Positions 16,771 through 26,003 are shown, numbered from the stretch's first letter. The stretch is 64,000 nt of DNA from Acidobacteriaceae bacterium TAA 166 (GCA_000421065.1 ATWD01000003.1:62001-126000); one strand, 5' to 3'. Numbers and translations: made by a program. The notes: generated by a model from the sequence alone, not told the origin.

Positions 16771-17832
16771 ATGAACAGACTTTTGATAGTTGCACTGCTG
16801 TTGCTGTCACTAACCCCAGCCGCCCTTTGTGAGGAGGGTGTTCTCGTGACTCTCAAGCTGACCAAGACCGACAACGCACCCGCGGCCGTGGCTACGAAGA
16901 TCGGTTTCTCATCAGCTTGCACCACATGTTCGGTGGTTGATGATCAAGCCTATGCGAGACAGAACGCTCGCGAAGTCATTCTCGCCATTCGCATCCCGCG
17001 ATCACAGCCAATCGACCTCAAGATCGCAACGGACACGAGCGCCTTTCGCAGAGTCACGCTTGAAACAGTGGACCTCCCATTCAGCAAAGATTTTGGGAAC
17101 CTCAGATTCATAGTTCCGGCACAGATTGCGGACAGGGTAAATTCCGGCGAGTTTCAGACCCACCTCTATTGGCCGGGCATTGAGCTTCGGTTAGAGCACG
17201 GTGACCCCACGCGGAGAGCTGGAGATTACGCTACGGGAGACTTCCCATCGCTGCAAAGGCAAGCCGCTAGCAATCTTGAATTTGGCTTGCTTGAAGCCAT
17301 CAAGAGGCTTGGGCTCGACCACTACGTCGATGACCAGAATCTCGGCAAGCTCTTCATAATGGGGTTTGATACCAACTTCCCTCACGGTCATCATGACTCG
17401 CCGGCGCATTTTCATCTGGCGCTTTGGCTTCCAAATTACCGCGGAGGTGGGAGTCTTATCCCCCACTTCTATCTGAGTCCGAAAGGACGGATCGTCAACT
17501 CGCTGGTGATGCCTTACGATTGGCCGCTCAAGGCTGCGGAATACAAAGCTGGCGAGCCATTCACTGCTTCGGATATGCTCACCCGTCCTGTGTATTCGAT
17601 GACGATCACTCCAGAGGGATGGCTTAATCTGACCCGCTTCGACGGTCAAAAATGCTCGTTGAAACCCATCGGTGATGGATTTGATAGCGGCATCGAGATC
17701 CGCTGCCCAAGCTTTCCGCCAATGTCCATCAAGGTAGAGGACGACATCGAACATGGCCAGATTCGCGAGGTCATCGATGGTCGGCGGACACAAGTGTTTC
17801 ACTACGACCCTGACACGGGGGCTGCTCTCTAG
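16771..17832 (+). CDS. Secreted protein of unknown function with a histidine cluster
   Basis: A 353-aa protein I do not recognise. A clear Sec signal peptide (LLIVALLLLSLTPAALCEE, about residues 4-22) is followed by a beta-rich sequence. The most striking segment is FPHGHHDSPAHFHLALWLPN (about residues 205-224), with five histidines in twelve residues, as expected of a metal site. Another aromatic segment nearby reads HFYLSPKGRIVNSLVMPYD. Cysteines in ACTTC and elsewhere may form disulfides after export. It is 122 bases after a TonB receptor and upstream of the GDPD-chitinase fusion, so a role in processing an extracellular substrate is possible. The motif does not fit LPMO, cupin or carbonic anhydrase patterns well enough to name it. 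Confidence 0.7.
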   Translation: MNRLLIVALLLLSLTPAALCEEGVLVTLKLTKTDNAPAAVATKIGFSSACTTCSVVDDQAYARQNAREVILAIRIPRSQPIDLKIATDTSAFRRVTLETVDLPFSKDFGNLRFIVPAQIADRVNSGEFQTHLYWPGIELRLEHGDPTRRAGDYATGDFPSLQRQAASNLEFGLLEAIKRLGLDHYVDDQNLGKLFIMGFDTNFPHGHHDSPAHFHLALWLPNYRGGGSLIPHFYLSPKGRIVNSLVMPYDWPLKAAEYKAGEPFTASDMLTRPVYSMTITPEGWLNLTRFDGQKCSLKPIGDGFDSGIEIRCPSFPPMSIKVEDDIEHGQIREVIDGRRTQVFHYDPDTGAAL

Positions 17833-18046
17833 CTATATGGGACGTTGCCCTCCATAGCCTCCTCCAAGGGAGGGGCAGGACCCACCACAACGCTCACTGC
17901 ACCACTTGGTCTGACCAGAGGAAAAGAACCTGTGGGTACGTTGCTTCATAGGTATTCCAGGCAATTCGCCCAATTCAATGGTCCAATCAGCGCTCGAGTG
18001 CGGACCGAGAGCAGAGAGAGTTGTAAAACGGAGAAAGGGACCGACC

Positions 18047-20842
18047 ATGCAAACGTATATTCGGAGCATTACGCGCCTGCTTCTGGTGCTCACGTTCGGG
18101 TGTGGCTTAGTAGAGGCACAAAATGCGGCAAATCCCAATAACCCCAATAATTGGCGAGCCAAATATGTTGTACAGGCAATCAACAACCAGTATGCGGGAA
18201 CGACGCTTGTTGCCGCCCACCGAGGTGGACACTCGCTCTACGGCGGCGGACCACACCAAGGCATAGCGGAGAATTCGCTGGAGTCTATTTTGGCCGCAGC
18301 CCAGGATGGAGCGGAGCTCATCGAAGTCGATATTCGACAGACGTCCGACGGCGTGCCCATCGTGAGTCACGACTCAAAATGGGGTCGTGAGACAAACGTC
18401 GGCTGCGCTCAAAACTCTGAGTACGACCCAAACACAAATACCGGCTCAAACCCAGCGGTAAATTCGGTGACGGCCAATGTAGTGCGGACGACGCCGACGT
18501 CGGGTAACTGCGGATTCAACGGTTACATCGTGAAGGATTCCATTACCGGCCAGATCAGCCCTGCGATTGAGACGCCTGCAACGTTGCAACAGGTCATCGA
18601 TTATGTCAAACAGCACAATATCGGTGCGGCGCTCGCGTTGGATATCAAGGACCAGAACGCGTTCAATGCTTCGGCTCAAATTATACTGAGCAACAAAGAC
18701 AACGACGGCTACAACTTTGTCGACGACGTGCTGTTCAAGGTCCCCTCAACCGGGGTCAAGCCAGATTCAATTGCTTCCACCTTCTCGGGGCATACCATCA
18801 GCATTTTGTTTCCGGACTGGCAATACTTCCACGTCATGCCTGTATATCAAACGAGCGCAATTGCTCCGTTTGCGTATGGGACAGAGATGGCGGCTCAAGC
18901 CAGTGATCCCGAACACTGGGTCCTAGACAACCTCTCACGCTGGTGGGGAAGTTATTCCCAGATGTTTTCTGCGGCCGAGCTCGACCTCAAGCAAACAGGA
19001 GGGATACTGTCAACGGCACTCAAATACCTGAATGATGGATACGGTTGGGGAATTGGGTCTCACAGGTCTTCGAATTTCCAGCCAGTTCCTGAAACATCGA
19101 CTGGATACTATCAGGACGGAAGCTGCGCCCCTTGCGCGCAGCTGAGTAATTTCTTTTTCAACGGTGTTCCATATGGATTGCCTTCTGACACTGACGATCA
19201 GCGAGCGGACACTGGCTTCCAACTGACGAGCACCTTCAACAACGTGATTACGACGGATAATTACCTCCCAATGATCCAGGCGCTCCAAGACAACAACAAG
19301 CGGCAAAATATCGCCTGCCTCATGTACAACCACTCTATCGACCGCTGCGAGTCGTTCACCCGGGCATGCAATGCGTCTCCATCCGATAACGAATTGCCGT
19401 GTGGAGGGAATACATATCAATGTTTGCAGGGCATCAACTGTACCTTGCCGATTCAGAATTACACTCCACCCGTCCGAGTTGATATTTCTGCAGAGATGAA
19501 CAACGGTCAGGTCCAAGCGCCGGCCCAACGCGTGGCATACTTCGATAGCTGGTCGGTCTACCAGAACAACTTCTACCTCAAGAACCTGGATACCCAAGGG
19601 ATCGCGAGCAGGCTCACGACTATCATCTATTCCTTTGAAAACATCGATCCGGTGAATCTCACTTGCTTTGCGGCGAACCAATCGGAAGGCACTGACCCGA
19701 ACAACCCTACCAACTATGATGGGGCCTCCGACGCTTATGCGGACTATCAGATGGGCTTCACTTCAGCAAACAGCGTTGACGGAAGCACCGACCAGTGGGG
19801 CCAGGCGCTGGAAGGCAATTTCAACCAGCTCCGGGAACTAAAGAAGAAGTACCCAAATCTAAAGATCCTTATCTCTATTGGCGGTTGGACCTACTCTAAA
19901 TTCTTCTCGGACGCGGCTGCGACCGATGCATCCAGGAAGAAGTTTGTCAGCTCCTGCATCAATCTGTATATCAACGGCAATCTTCCAGTGCTGACTACAA
20001 GCCCTGCAGGAGGTCAAGGCGCCGCTGCCGGCATCTTTGATGGTTTCGACATCGACTGGGAATACCCAGCGAGTGCGAACGGCAATCTCGGTAATCACTA
20101 TGGGCCACAGGATACCGCAAACTATACGGCCTTACTGGCAGAGTTTCGCACGGAGCTTAATGCTTTGGGAGGCGAACATTACATGCTGACAGCTGCCGTC
20201 CCGGCTGGTCCAAGCGACATCGCCAAGGTTCAGGTCGGGAGCATCAGTCAGTATCTCGATTTTGCGGACCTGATGTCCTATGATTATCACGGGGCATTCG
20301 AAACCAATGGCCCAACGAACTTCCAGGCGCCCCTCTTCGACTCCCCGTCGAGTCCAGCATTTGGAACGCAGTTCGACATTGACGACTCGGTCAACAACTG
20401 GATCAACAATGGGTTCCCGGCGTCCAAACTGAATCTGGGAATTGCCTTCTATGGACGTGGATGGACCGGAGTCCCAGATGGCGGCACGAACGGCCTATAC
20501 CAATCAGTCACGGGTGCTACAGCGCCATTTACATATTCTCAGGAAGCGGGCGTTGCTGACTGGAAGGAACTCCAAAGCGCAGGAGTTCTTGCGAGCTCCC
20601 AGTATTTCGATCCAAACAGCGCAAGTAGCTGGGTTTACGATGGAACGAACTTCTGGGGCATCGAGACGCCGTACTCGCTGATGTACAAAGTAGCTTACAT
20701 CCAACAAAAAGGACTTGGGGGCGTCATGATGTACTCGTTAGAAGATGATGACGTCTATAGCACTCTTATGAATGCTGCGACGGGCAACTTCACCAGCCCC
20801 AGCGGTAATGTGATCAATGCATCGGGTGGCCCTAATCAATAA
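18047..20842 (+). CDS. Secreted bifunctional glycerophosphodiester phosphodiesterase-GH18 chitinase fusion
   Basis: A 931-aa exported protein with two catalytic domains. After a signal peptide (ITRLLLVLTFGCGLVEAQ), residues about 50-430 are GDPD-like: H58-R59-G60, E93-x-D95 and H108 in IVSHDSKWG match the GDPD metal/acid-base set. Residues about 495-910 are a family 18 glycoside hydrolase: LKILISIGGWTYSKF, then DGFDIDWE at 665-672 with the catalytic acid E672, then LMSYDYHG and a GVMMYSLEDDD segment near the end. The frame is open from 17978, but the ATG at 18047 has AAAGGGA ahead and starts the signal peptide. The expected actions are cleavage of glycerophosphodiesters and of chitin-type beta-1,4-GlcNAc polymers outside the cytoplasm. 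A GDPD fused to a chitinase is unusual to me. Confidence 0.85.
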   Translation: MQTYIRSITRLLLVLTFGCGLVEAQNAANPNNPNNWRAKYVVQAINNQYAGTTLVAAHRGGHSLYGGGPHQGIAENSLESILAAAQDGAELIEVDIRQTSDGVPIVSHDSKWGRETNVGCAQNSEYDPNTNTGSNPAVNSVTANVVRTTPTSGNCGFNGYIVKDSITGQISPAIETPATLQQVIDYVKQHNIGAALALDIKDQNAFNASAQIILSNKDNDGYNFVDDVLFKVPSTGVKPDSIASTFSGHTISILFPDWQYFHVMPVYQTSAIAPFAYGTEMAAQASDPEHWVLDNLSRWWGSYSQMFSAAELDLKQTGGILSTALKYLNDGYGWGIGSHRSSNFQPVPETSTGYYQDGSCAPCAQLSNFFFNGVPYGLPSDTDDQRADTGFQLTSTFNNVITTDNYLPMIQALQDNNKRQNIACLMYNHSIDRCESFTRACNASPSDNELPCGGNTYQCLQGINCTLPIQNYTPPVRVDISAEMNNGQVQAPAQRVAYFDSWSVYQNNFYLKNLDTQGIASRLTTIIYSFENIDPVNLTCFAANQSEGTDPNNPTNYDGASDAYADYQMGFTSANSVDGSTDQWGQALEGNFNQLRELKKKYPNLKILISIGGWTYSKFFSDAAATDASRKKFVSSCINLYINGNLPVLTTSPAGGQGAAAGIFDGFDIDWEYPASANGNLGNHYGPQDTANYTALLAEFRTELNALGGEHYMLTAAVPAGPSDIAKVQVGSISQYLDFADLMSYDYHGAFETNGPTNFQAPLFDSPSSPAFGTQFDIDDSVNNWINNGFPASKLNLGIAFYGRGWTGVPDGGTNGLYQSVTGATAPFTYSQEAGVADWKELQSAGVLASSQYFDPNSASSWVYDGTNFWGIETPYSLMYKVAYIQQKGLGGVMMYSLEDDDVYSTLMNAATGNFTSPSGNVINASGGPNQ

Positions 20843-20898
20843 TGCGGTGTTGTGAATGCCGCACCGTGAACGCAGCTTACTCTCACAACTGACCAAAT

Positions 20899-20941
20899 CG
20901 AGGTTGGCCGATGATACTTGTTCGGCCAGCCTCGGTTTTTA
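20899..20941 (+). terminator. Rho-independent terminator
   Basis: A 13-bp stem (CGAGGTTGGCCGA / TCGGCCAGCCTCG, one G-T pair) with a 10-base loop is followed by GTTTTT, 57 bases after the GDPD-chitinase stop. Confidence 0.85.
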
Positions 20942-20998
20942 GGTTCGGTGTGCTGGGATATATCGGACTTTCACTATGAGGAGCACTCCTCTTATTCC

Positions 20999-21325
20999 CT
21001 AGGGCAATCCGTTCGCGGAAGAGCGCGTCCCGAGTATCCAATCCTTGATCCGGGCAAGTTTGTTGGGACACCTCATTTTCAAGATTTGTCTCTCGTGCGC
21101 CCTCTGCCGGGTAGACACTGATATTTCCTTCGGGCGGAGCATGAAGACGAGCGCATGCGAATCCTCGGGCGGAATCCGGAGGGTTCTACCGTGATTACGT
21201 TCCGTCGAGGTTAGACGAGTAGCAGCGAAACTCACCTTGTTCAGGCGTCTCACGACCAATCCATCGCGCGGCTCCAGGCGGAACCGCTCGCAGATGCGTC
21301 GCCCGTACGCTCCATCATTACTCAT
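20999..21325 (-). CDS. Short ORF resembling the N-terminus of an acidobacterial AraC regulator (likely truncated)
   Basis: A 108-aa reading frame with an acceptable start (AGAGGAAAGT before ATG at 21325). Its first 65 residues (GRRICERFRLEPRDGLVVRR, FAATRLTS, IPPEDSHALVFMLRP) remind me of the sensor part of Terriglobia AraC-family proteins. The remaining 40 residues do not continue that pattern, and no HTH follows. I therefore read it as a decayed or truncated regulator gene. It could instead be chance, as the surrounding 1.5 kb is gene-poor. Confidence 0.3.
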   Translation of the reverse strand: MSNDGAYGRRICERFRLEPRDGLVVRRLNKVSFAATRLTSTERNHGRTLRIPPEDSHALVFMLRPKEISVSTRQRAHERQILKMRCPNKLARIKDWILGTRSSANGLP

Positions 21326-21479
21326 ACTTTCCTCTAACAAGGTTCCTTACAACAATGTTCTGTTCTGACAATTGGATGTGATTGCCAATCCATCGACACT
21401 GAAAATCATGAAGATGGGACGGGGTACTGCCATCCGAGGCGCGGAAGCCTGTAGTTAGGAATGGGTTGGGAAATCCTTC

Positions 21480-21659
21480 TCAATTGCCAACGGGTAGGTC
21501 AGGTAACAAAAGGAAGCCGGGCAGGCTATCGCTGAGAAAGTTCTCATTATTACGAGCAGTCATCAGCCTCCGCTCGTCGGCATAGCGACGCACTGACTCC
21601 ATAGCGACGCCTGGATCGAGAAATCCTGATACAGGATAGGCAAATTCACTGTTGTCCAT
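21480..21659 (-). CDS. Small hypothetical protein (59 aa)
   Basis: ATG at 21659 with GGGGA seven bases upstream opens a 59-codon frame with acidic and basic residues in a helix-like middle (SVRRYADERRLMTARNNENF) and a hydrophobic PGFLLLPDLP end. I recognise no family. It lies upstream of the AraC-like fragment on the same strand. The RBS supports it; nothing else does. Confidence 0.35.
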   Translation of the reverse strand: MDNSEFAYPVSGFLDPGVAMESVRRYADERRLMTARNNENFLSDSLPGFLLLPDLPVGN

Positions 21660-22371
21660 GTTTATCCCCAGAAACGGTTAGAGGGCTGTGCTCCAAGCTT
21701 CACAAAGGCCACACGGTTCATAGGATCTCGTTCAAGCCGACCAGCTCTACGAGAGAGGATGCAAAGTCTTTTCGATGGCACACGTACCACCAGGCTGGCA
21801 CATGCAAAATGCATTCTTGCAGTGTTGACATGTCATGATCGCGAGGTTCGATAGAACCTCTTAGAGTCCTGCACGACGGACCTAGTTGGCGATGGCATGG
21901 CTAACGAAAAGGCGCATGCACAATTATGGAACCCAACGTGTCATCTGAAAGAAGGGAAGGGAAAGGGCGCAGCAAAAGGGGCGAGTCCCTTTAGAAGACC
22001 CGCCCCCTCGTTCCGATTTCGAAGACCTGGTTCAGACTCCCAGATTGCGTGCGCCTGTCACGGTTGGATGATTCGGTACTTGCGAACCTCTCGGCCCGCA
22101 TTTCCCGAAAGTCCAGTCGTTCCATTCGTTGCAAGAGCGTTCTCAGTTCCGTCCCTCGGCTTTCAGTTTCCTGAACGCTTCGCGAGTCCCGTTGCCGGTT
22201 CTCTGGACGACCCTTGTCTTCTCTCTCCTTCTGGGAGATTGCTCTCCCGATGAGTTGAAGCATACTCGCGTTTCGCCCGGATACAAGAGGGGAAAAGAGA
22301 TTTTTCCGTGTGGAAATGGCGTACGTATTGTTGAAATATCGTCAGACGTCGATTAAAAACCTCCGCATTTC
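21660..22371. other. 712-base stretch without a supported gene
   Basis: Open frames here (for example 21897-22253 forward, 21991-22263 reverse) are rich in Arg and Ser, lack ribosome-binding sites and show no recognisable domain, so I read the stretch as non-coding or decayed. I saw no repeats, RNA genes or clear promoters in it. Confidence 0.4.
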
Positions 22372-23433
22372 ATGTGTCTAGAGATGATGACTCCCCTTGG
22401 ACCGGATTTCCATATCGTCACTGGCCGTCGGCGCTTCCTGCGGCAGACCTTCGCCTACAGCGCCCTCCTAGCGCTTGGTTCGAAGACCAGTTTGTCTTCT
22501 CTATTGATCGCTGATCCGACCGCCGCCGAACTTCTGATGATTGGAGACTGGGGTTATGACGACAACCACGCCGCCCAGTCCGCAGTGGCAGCGGCAATGC
22601 GCCGGTATGCACACTCCCGGGGAATCAACCCTCAGGCGTTGCTTATGCTCGGGGACAACTGGTACGGAGAACTCGCCGGAGGTGCGCACTCATCTCGCTG
22701 GCAGAGACAGTTTGAAGAGATGTATCCGCCGGATGTCTTTGCCTGTCCCGCTTATGCCATAGCCGGGAACCACGACTATGAGCGTTGGCCTGAGAGCAAA
22801 GTCTCCGCTGAATTGGAGTACACCCGCATTGGAAAGACCGCTACAGGCCCGACTCGATGGACGATGCCCTCACTCTGGTATCGGTTCGAGTTTCCCGCTA
22901 CAAAGCCCCTGATCACCTTCATCGCGCTTGATAGCAACATGCCCCTTGTCGATGGAGGCTCCGGTCGGGAGCGTGAGTTTACTCTGACGCCGCAACAACA
23001 GGCGGAACAGCTTTCGTGGCTGAAACGAGAGTTGGAGCGGCCTCGCACCACGCCTTTCCTCGTCGTAATGGGGCACCACCCGGTTTATTCAAATGGCGTG
23101 CATGGAGACCATCCGATTCTGATGCGCGACTGGAACCCTCTCTTTCAGAAGCATAAGGTCGATATGTACCTGGCAGGACACGACCACGACATGCAGCACC
23201 TGGAGTTTGAGGGCCACCCGACGAGCTTCGTCATCTCTGGAGGTGGCGGTGCGCTCCTCACCAATCCAAAGATCGATCCTGCACAGCGTGGACCCTATGG
23301 ACAGAAGATCTATGGCTTCAGCCATCTCACCGTCTCCAGCACGCAGATGACTTTGCGTCACCTGGACAGCAACGGGGGGAAGCTTCATGCCTTCGTGAGG
23401 ACGTCTCGTGGAAAGGTCGTAGTGTTCTCTTAG
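22372..23433 (+). CDS. Tat-exported metallophosphoesterase (purple acid phosphatase-like)
   Basis: A 353-aa calcineurin-fold phosphoesterase. An N-terminal twin-arginine type segment (GRRRFLRQTFAYSALLALGS) points to export. The dinuclear metal motifs appear in order: IGDWGYDD, LGDNWY, GNHDYE, GHHPVYSNG and GHDHDMQ. This set matches the tartrate-resistant/purple acid phosphatase group that hydrolyses phosphomonoesters. In-frame ATGs at 22384 and 22387 are equally possible starts because no clear RBS precedes any of them. It stands alone between the gene-poor stretch and the RES/Xre pair. Confidence 0.85.
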   Translation: MCLEMMTPLGPDFHIVTGRRRFLRQTFAYSALLALGSKTSLSSLLIADPTAAELLMIGDWGYDDNHAAQSAVAAAMRRYAHSRGINPQALLMLGDNWYGELAGGAHSSRWQRQFEEMYPPDVFACPAYAIAGNHDYERWPESKVSAELEYTRIGKTATGPTRWTMPSLWYRFEFPATKPLITFIALDSNMPLVDGGSGREREFTLTPQQQAEQLSWLKRELERPRTTPFLVVMGHHPVYSNGVHGDHPILMRDWNPLFQKHKVDMYLAGHDHDMQHLEFEGHPTSFVISGGGGALLTNPKIDPAQRGPYGQKIYGFSHLTVSSTQMTLRHLDSNGGKLHAFVRTSRGKVVVFS

Positions 23434-23530
23434 CGCCTGGGGCTGCGCAACTCTCGTAGGCTCACGAAGTTTGCGCGAACGCGCGTCTTTTGCCAATTTC
23501 GAGCACGAAGCGGGAGCTATTCGAGGTAGC

Positions 23531-24208
23531 TCACGCGAAATGGATACCATGAAGCCTAAGAGCTTCCAGCAGATCCGGATCGCCCTCAGAGAACTCCTCC
23601 GACGCTGCCTGCTCCAGAGAGAATGGTTCGAAGAGTGCCCAGTTTTCGAGAGTCTGTCCGTACCTTGATCGATAAAAGATTCCGGCGAAGTTGAGACTGT
23701 AGGCTTGGCGCGAGGCGAGCTGTGTGAGTCTCCGAGGCTCGGCTCTTTCAAGGGAACTGAGGTCAATGTCTTTCATGCCCAACCTCAGTGCCTCGGTAGC
23801 CAAGGTCCTACGGAGTTGACTCACCCAGGCAACTCCATAGATGTCGGCAAAGATTCCATCGACCATCGCGCTTCCCATCGTGCGCATCGCCAACCAGTCG
23901 CGGGGAAGTGTTCCCATCGCAACGAAGTCATCTTCCCCCTCGATCGCGTCGAGTTCTACTAACAGTGATAGGTCAGGTCTGAAGCGTGCCAGCGTTTCGA
24001 TAAAACAGGCGAGTCGTTGCGATGAGGCATAGATAACGCGGTAGTAGCTTTGAGGGTCGTCGAATCTGTTCCCGAAGGTGCCATCGCTGTGCGCGAGGAA
24101 CCACTCTGGTGGTTGCCAGGCATCCGGACGGCGGCCAAGGCGATAAATGGGGTCTGTTGGCCTGCGCTTTTCGAGTTCCAACGAGCTATCCTCCGGCAAG
24201 GAACGCAC
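23531..24208 (-). CDS. RES-domain toxin of a RES/Xre toxin-antitoxin system
   Basis: A 225-aa protein with the RES (Arg-Glu-Ser) fold, a family known to degrade NAD+. Recognisable are PIYRLGRRPDAW near the N-terminus, GTFGNRFDDPQSYYRVIYAS, the glutamate in ACFIETLARFRPDLS, and the late SRQAYSLNFAGIFYRSRYGQ segment. The frame begins with GTG at 24208, overlapping the antitoxin by 23 bases. A TTG at 24181, eight bases after GGAGGA, is an alternative start just beyond the antitoxin stop. Toxin following an overlapping antitoxin is the usual order for these systems. At 225 aa it is at the long end for the family. Confidence 0.8.
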   Translation of the reverse strand: MRSLPEDSSLELEKRRPTDPIYRLGRRPDAWQPPEWFLAHSDGTFGNRFDDPQSYYRVIYASSQRLACFIETLARFRPDLSLLVELDAIEGEDDFVAMGTLPRDWLAMRTMGSAMVDGIFADIYGVAWVSQLRRTLATEALRLGMKDIDLSSLERAEPRRLTQLASRQAYSLNFAGIFYRSRYGQTLENWALFEPFSLEQAASEEFSEGDPDLLEALRLHGIHFA

Positions 24209-24575
24209 GTGCCGCGCTGAGGATTGCCGGAGCGACCGCGTCGATGTCGTTCTCGCGCAGGAGGCGCAGAGGAACGCGATCGCCCAGTTCTGGATTGACG
24301 CCAGTCAGCCAGGCCTGTACGACGGCAGGTGAGTCATGCTCCCTCAACGTGCGAACGACCTGAAACGCAAATCGCAAGCGAGCTTCTGCATCGCCGTAGA
24401 TCTCTCCTCCGGCGATCCAGCGATTTACGGCGCGAACGTCTTTTACTCCTCCGATGTAGGCGGTGAGTTTCCGTCCAACGATCTCGACCAGCCTCTCGAC
24501 GACAGTAGCCGCGGGAAGACGCAATGCCTCTCGATGGGCAAATAGATCAGGTCTTGGGAGCGATGCGGTCGCCAT
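24186..24575 (-). CDS. Xre/MbcA/ParS-type antitoxin of the RES/Xre pair
   Basis: A 129-aa antitoxin predicted to bind and neutralise the RES toxin and to repress the operon. The frame is open to 24635, but ATG at 24575 with AAGGAGGG five bases before it is clearly the start. The N-terminal part carries an Xre-like helical region (AATVVERLVEIVGRKLTAYI, VRAVNRWIAGGEIYGDAEAR). The C-terminal part (ALVQAWLTGVNPEL-like VVQAWLTGVNPELGDRVPLR) is the signature of the MbcA/ParS toxin-binding domain. It overlaps the toxin start, which suggests translational coupling. Confidence 0.82.
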   Translation of the reverse strand: MATASLPRPDLFAHREALRLPAATVVERLVEIVGRKLTAYIGGVKDVRAVNRWIAGGEIYGDAEARLRFAFQVVRTLREHDSPAVVQAWLTGVNPELGDRVPLRLLRENDIDAVAPAILSAARAFLAGG

Positions 24576-24758
24576 GACAACCCTCCTTGTGAAACCGTAC
24601 ACCCCTAGTTTCTCACAATACCTTGAAAATAACATCTAAATCACACCTTAAAAGCAGGTTCTGTCGGTTCTGCCTCATTCCATCTGGGTCCACCAGTCTC
24701 AGTTGAGGTTTTTCTCGGGCGAACATTAAAAGACATTGTTCTCAGGTGTTTAGAACAG

Positions 24759-25331
24759 ATGAATACTCGCCGATGGGCTTCTCGCATACTCACCTCTCTT
24801 TGCACTTTGATCCTGCTCACCCTTGGTCTCTGCTCGAACCCGCTTGCATTCTCCCAGAATCTTCCGGCTTCCGTCGGCGGGAAACTATCCGGACAGCTCG
24901 CACCGAATTTCACAGTGAAGACACTTGACGGGAAGACGGCCTCGCTGTCCGACTACAAGGGGAAGGTGGTGTTGGTGAATTTCTGGGCCACGTGGTGTGG
25001 AGCATGCCGCTTAGAGATGCCATGGCTTGCACGACTGCGGCAAAAGTATGCACCGCAGGGCGTGGAAGTCCTCGGCATATTGACCGACAATGCGCCTCCC
25101 GAAAAGATCTCAGCCATTCTGAGCAAGAGTGACGTTCGATACCCCATTCTCCTCTGCAACCACAAGACTGCCCAAGCCTATGGAGGACTTCCTTCTCTTC
25201 CCACCTCCTTCTACATCAATCGTGAAGGTGTCGTGGTCGAGGAGAGCGCTGAGGCCGACTCCGAGGCCGAGATCGAACAGAAGATCCTGGAGGCACTTGC
25301 CTCCAAGAAAAGGTCGTCGCACAAAGAGTGA
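24759..25331 (+). CDS. Secreted TlpA/ResA-like thioredoxin
   Basis: A 190-aa exported thiol-disulfide protein. The signal peptide (ILTSLCTLILLTLGLCSNPL) is followed by an AhpC/TSA-redoxin fold: LAPNFTVKTLDGKTASLSDY, VVLVNFWATWCGAC with CxxC at residues 80-83, the TDNAPPEKISAILSK insertion, and the cis-proline LPTSFYINREG. Such proteins reduce periplasmic disulfides or support cytochrome c maturation. It is followed 58 bases later by an isochorismatase-like gene. A decayed, frameshifted copy of its last third lies at 11241-11490. Confidence 0.88.
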   Translation: MNTRRWASRILTSLCTLILLTLGLCSNPLAFSQNLPASVGGKLSGQLAPNFTVKTLDGKTASLSDYKGKVVLVNFWATWCGACRLEMPWLARLRQKYAPQGVEVLGILTDNAPPEKISAILSKSDVRYPILLCNHKTAQAYGGLPSLPTSFYINREGVVVEESAEADSEAEIEQKILEALASKKRSSHKE

Positions 25332-25388
25332 CATGACCGGCTACGCAGGTGGGAATCAGATACGATCAACGACTAGAGAGGACTATTC

Positions 25389-25970
25389 ATGATGGATATC
25401 TCCAGTACCGACGGCCCTTGGTTGGTGATCATCGACATGCAGACTATCTTTTCGGAATACCCAAAGTGGTGGGGCTGTCCAAACTTCAACGAAATTATCC
25501 AGCCCATCTTGAATCTTGCAGCTGAGTATGGCGACCGAACTCTGATCACTCGTTTCGTGAGGGGACCCGAACCCCAGGGCTCTTGGGTGCCCTATTATGA
25601 GGATTTCAATTTCGCCGATGTGCCAGGCTCGGACCCCATCTACGATTTGGTTCCTGAGATCGCTAATCTCGTTCGCGACGATAACGTGATCACCATGACG
25701 ACGTTCAGCAAGTGGGGGAACGAGATGCATGGCATCCGTGCAAAAACCGGAAAGGATCCGCATCTGGTGCTCGCCGGAGTAGCGACCGATTGTTGTGTCC
25801 TGTCCACGGCCATGTCTGCTGCCGAAGCGGGAGCATTCGTCACAGTGGCGTTGGACGCCTGCGCAGGCTCATCCGATGAAAACCAGTTGGCTGCCAAGAA
25901 CATCCTGATCGGATACGCTCCGCTGATCAGCATATCTACAACGGAACAACTTCTTTTGCGTCGTTCATGA
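25389..25970 (+). CDS. Isochorismatase-family cysteine hydrolase
   Basis: A 193-aa cytoplasmic hydrolase with the Asp-Lys-Cys triad of the family: D16 in VIIDMQ, K108 in FSKWGNEM, and C136 in GVATDCCVLSTA, with the usual Ala-Gly turn before the cysteine segment. Members hydrolyse amides or vinyl ethers (nicotinamide, biuret, isochorismate). The tryptophan-rich loop PKWWGC near residue 26 is not diagnostic. An intrinsic terminator follows directly. The substrate cannot be named from sequence. Confidence 0.85.
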   Translation: MMDISSTDGPWLVIIDMQTIFSEYPKWWGCPNFNEIIQPILNLAAEYGDRTLITRFVRGPEPQGSWVPYYEDFNFADVPGSDPIYDLVPEIANLVRDDNVITMTTFSKWGNEMHGIRAKTGKDPHLVLAGVATDCCVLSTAMSAAEAGAFVTVALDACAGSSDENQLAAKNILIGYAPLISISTTEQLLLRRS

Positions 25971-26003
25971 AAAGAGCCCCGGTGATAGCCGGGGCTCTTT
26001 CTT
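25971..26003 (+). terminator. Rho-independent terminator
   Basis: AAGAGCCCCGG / CCGGGGCTCTT (11 bp, perfect) with loop TGATAG, followed by TCTTT, immediately after the isochorismatase stop. It also faces the convergent protease gene and could serve both strands. Confidence 0.85.

Noticed and set aside
18446..19681. Reverse frames inside the GDPD-chitinase gene (77 and 223 aa)
   Set aside because: Antisense to conserved catalytic domains and Arg/Val-rich in the way of shadow frames.
21991..22263. 90-aa reverse frame
   Set aside because: Rich in Arg/Glu/Ser, no RBS, no recognisable motif.
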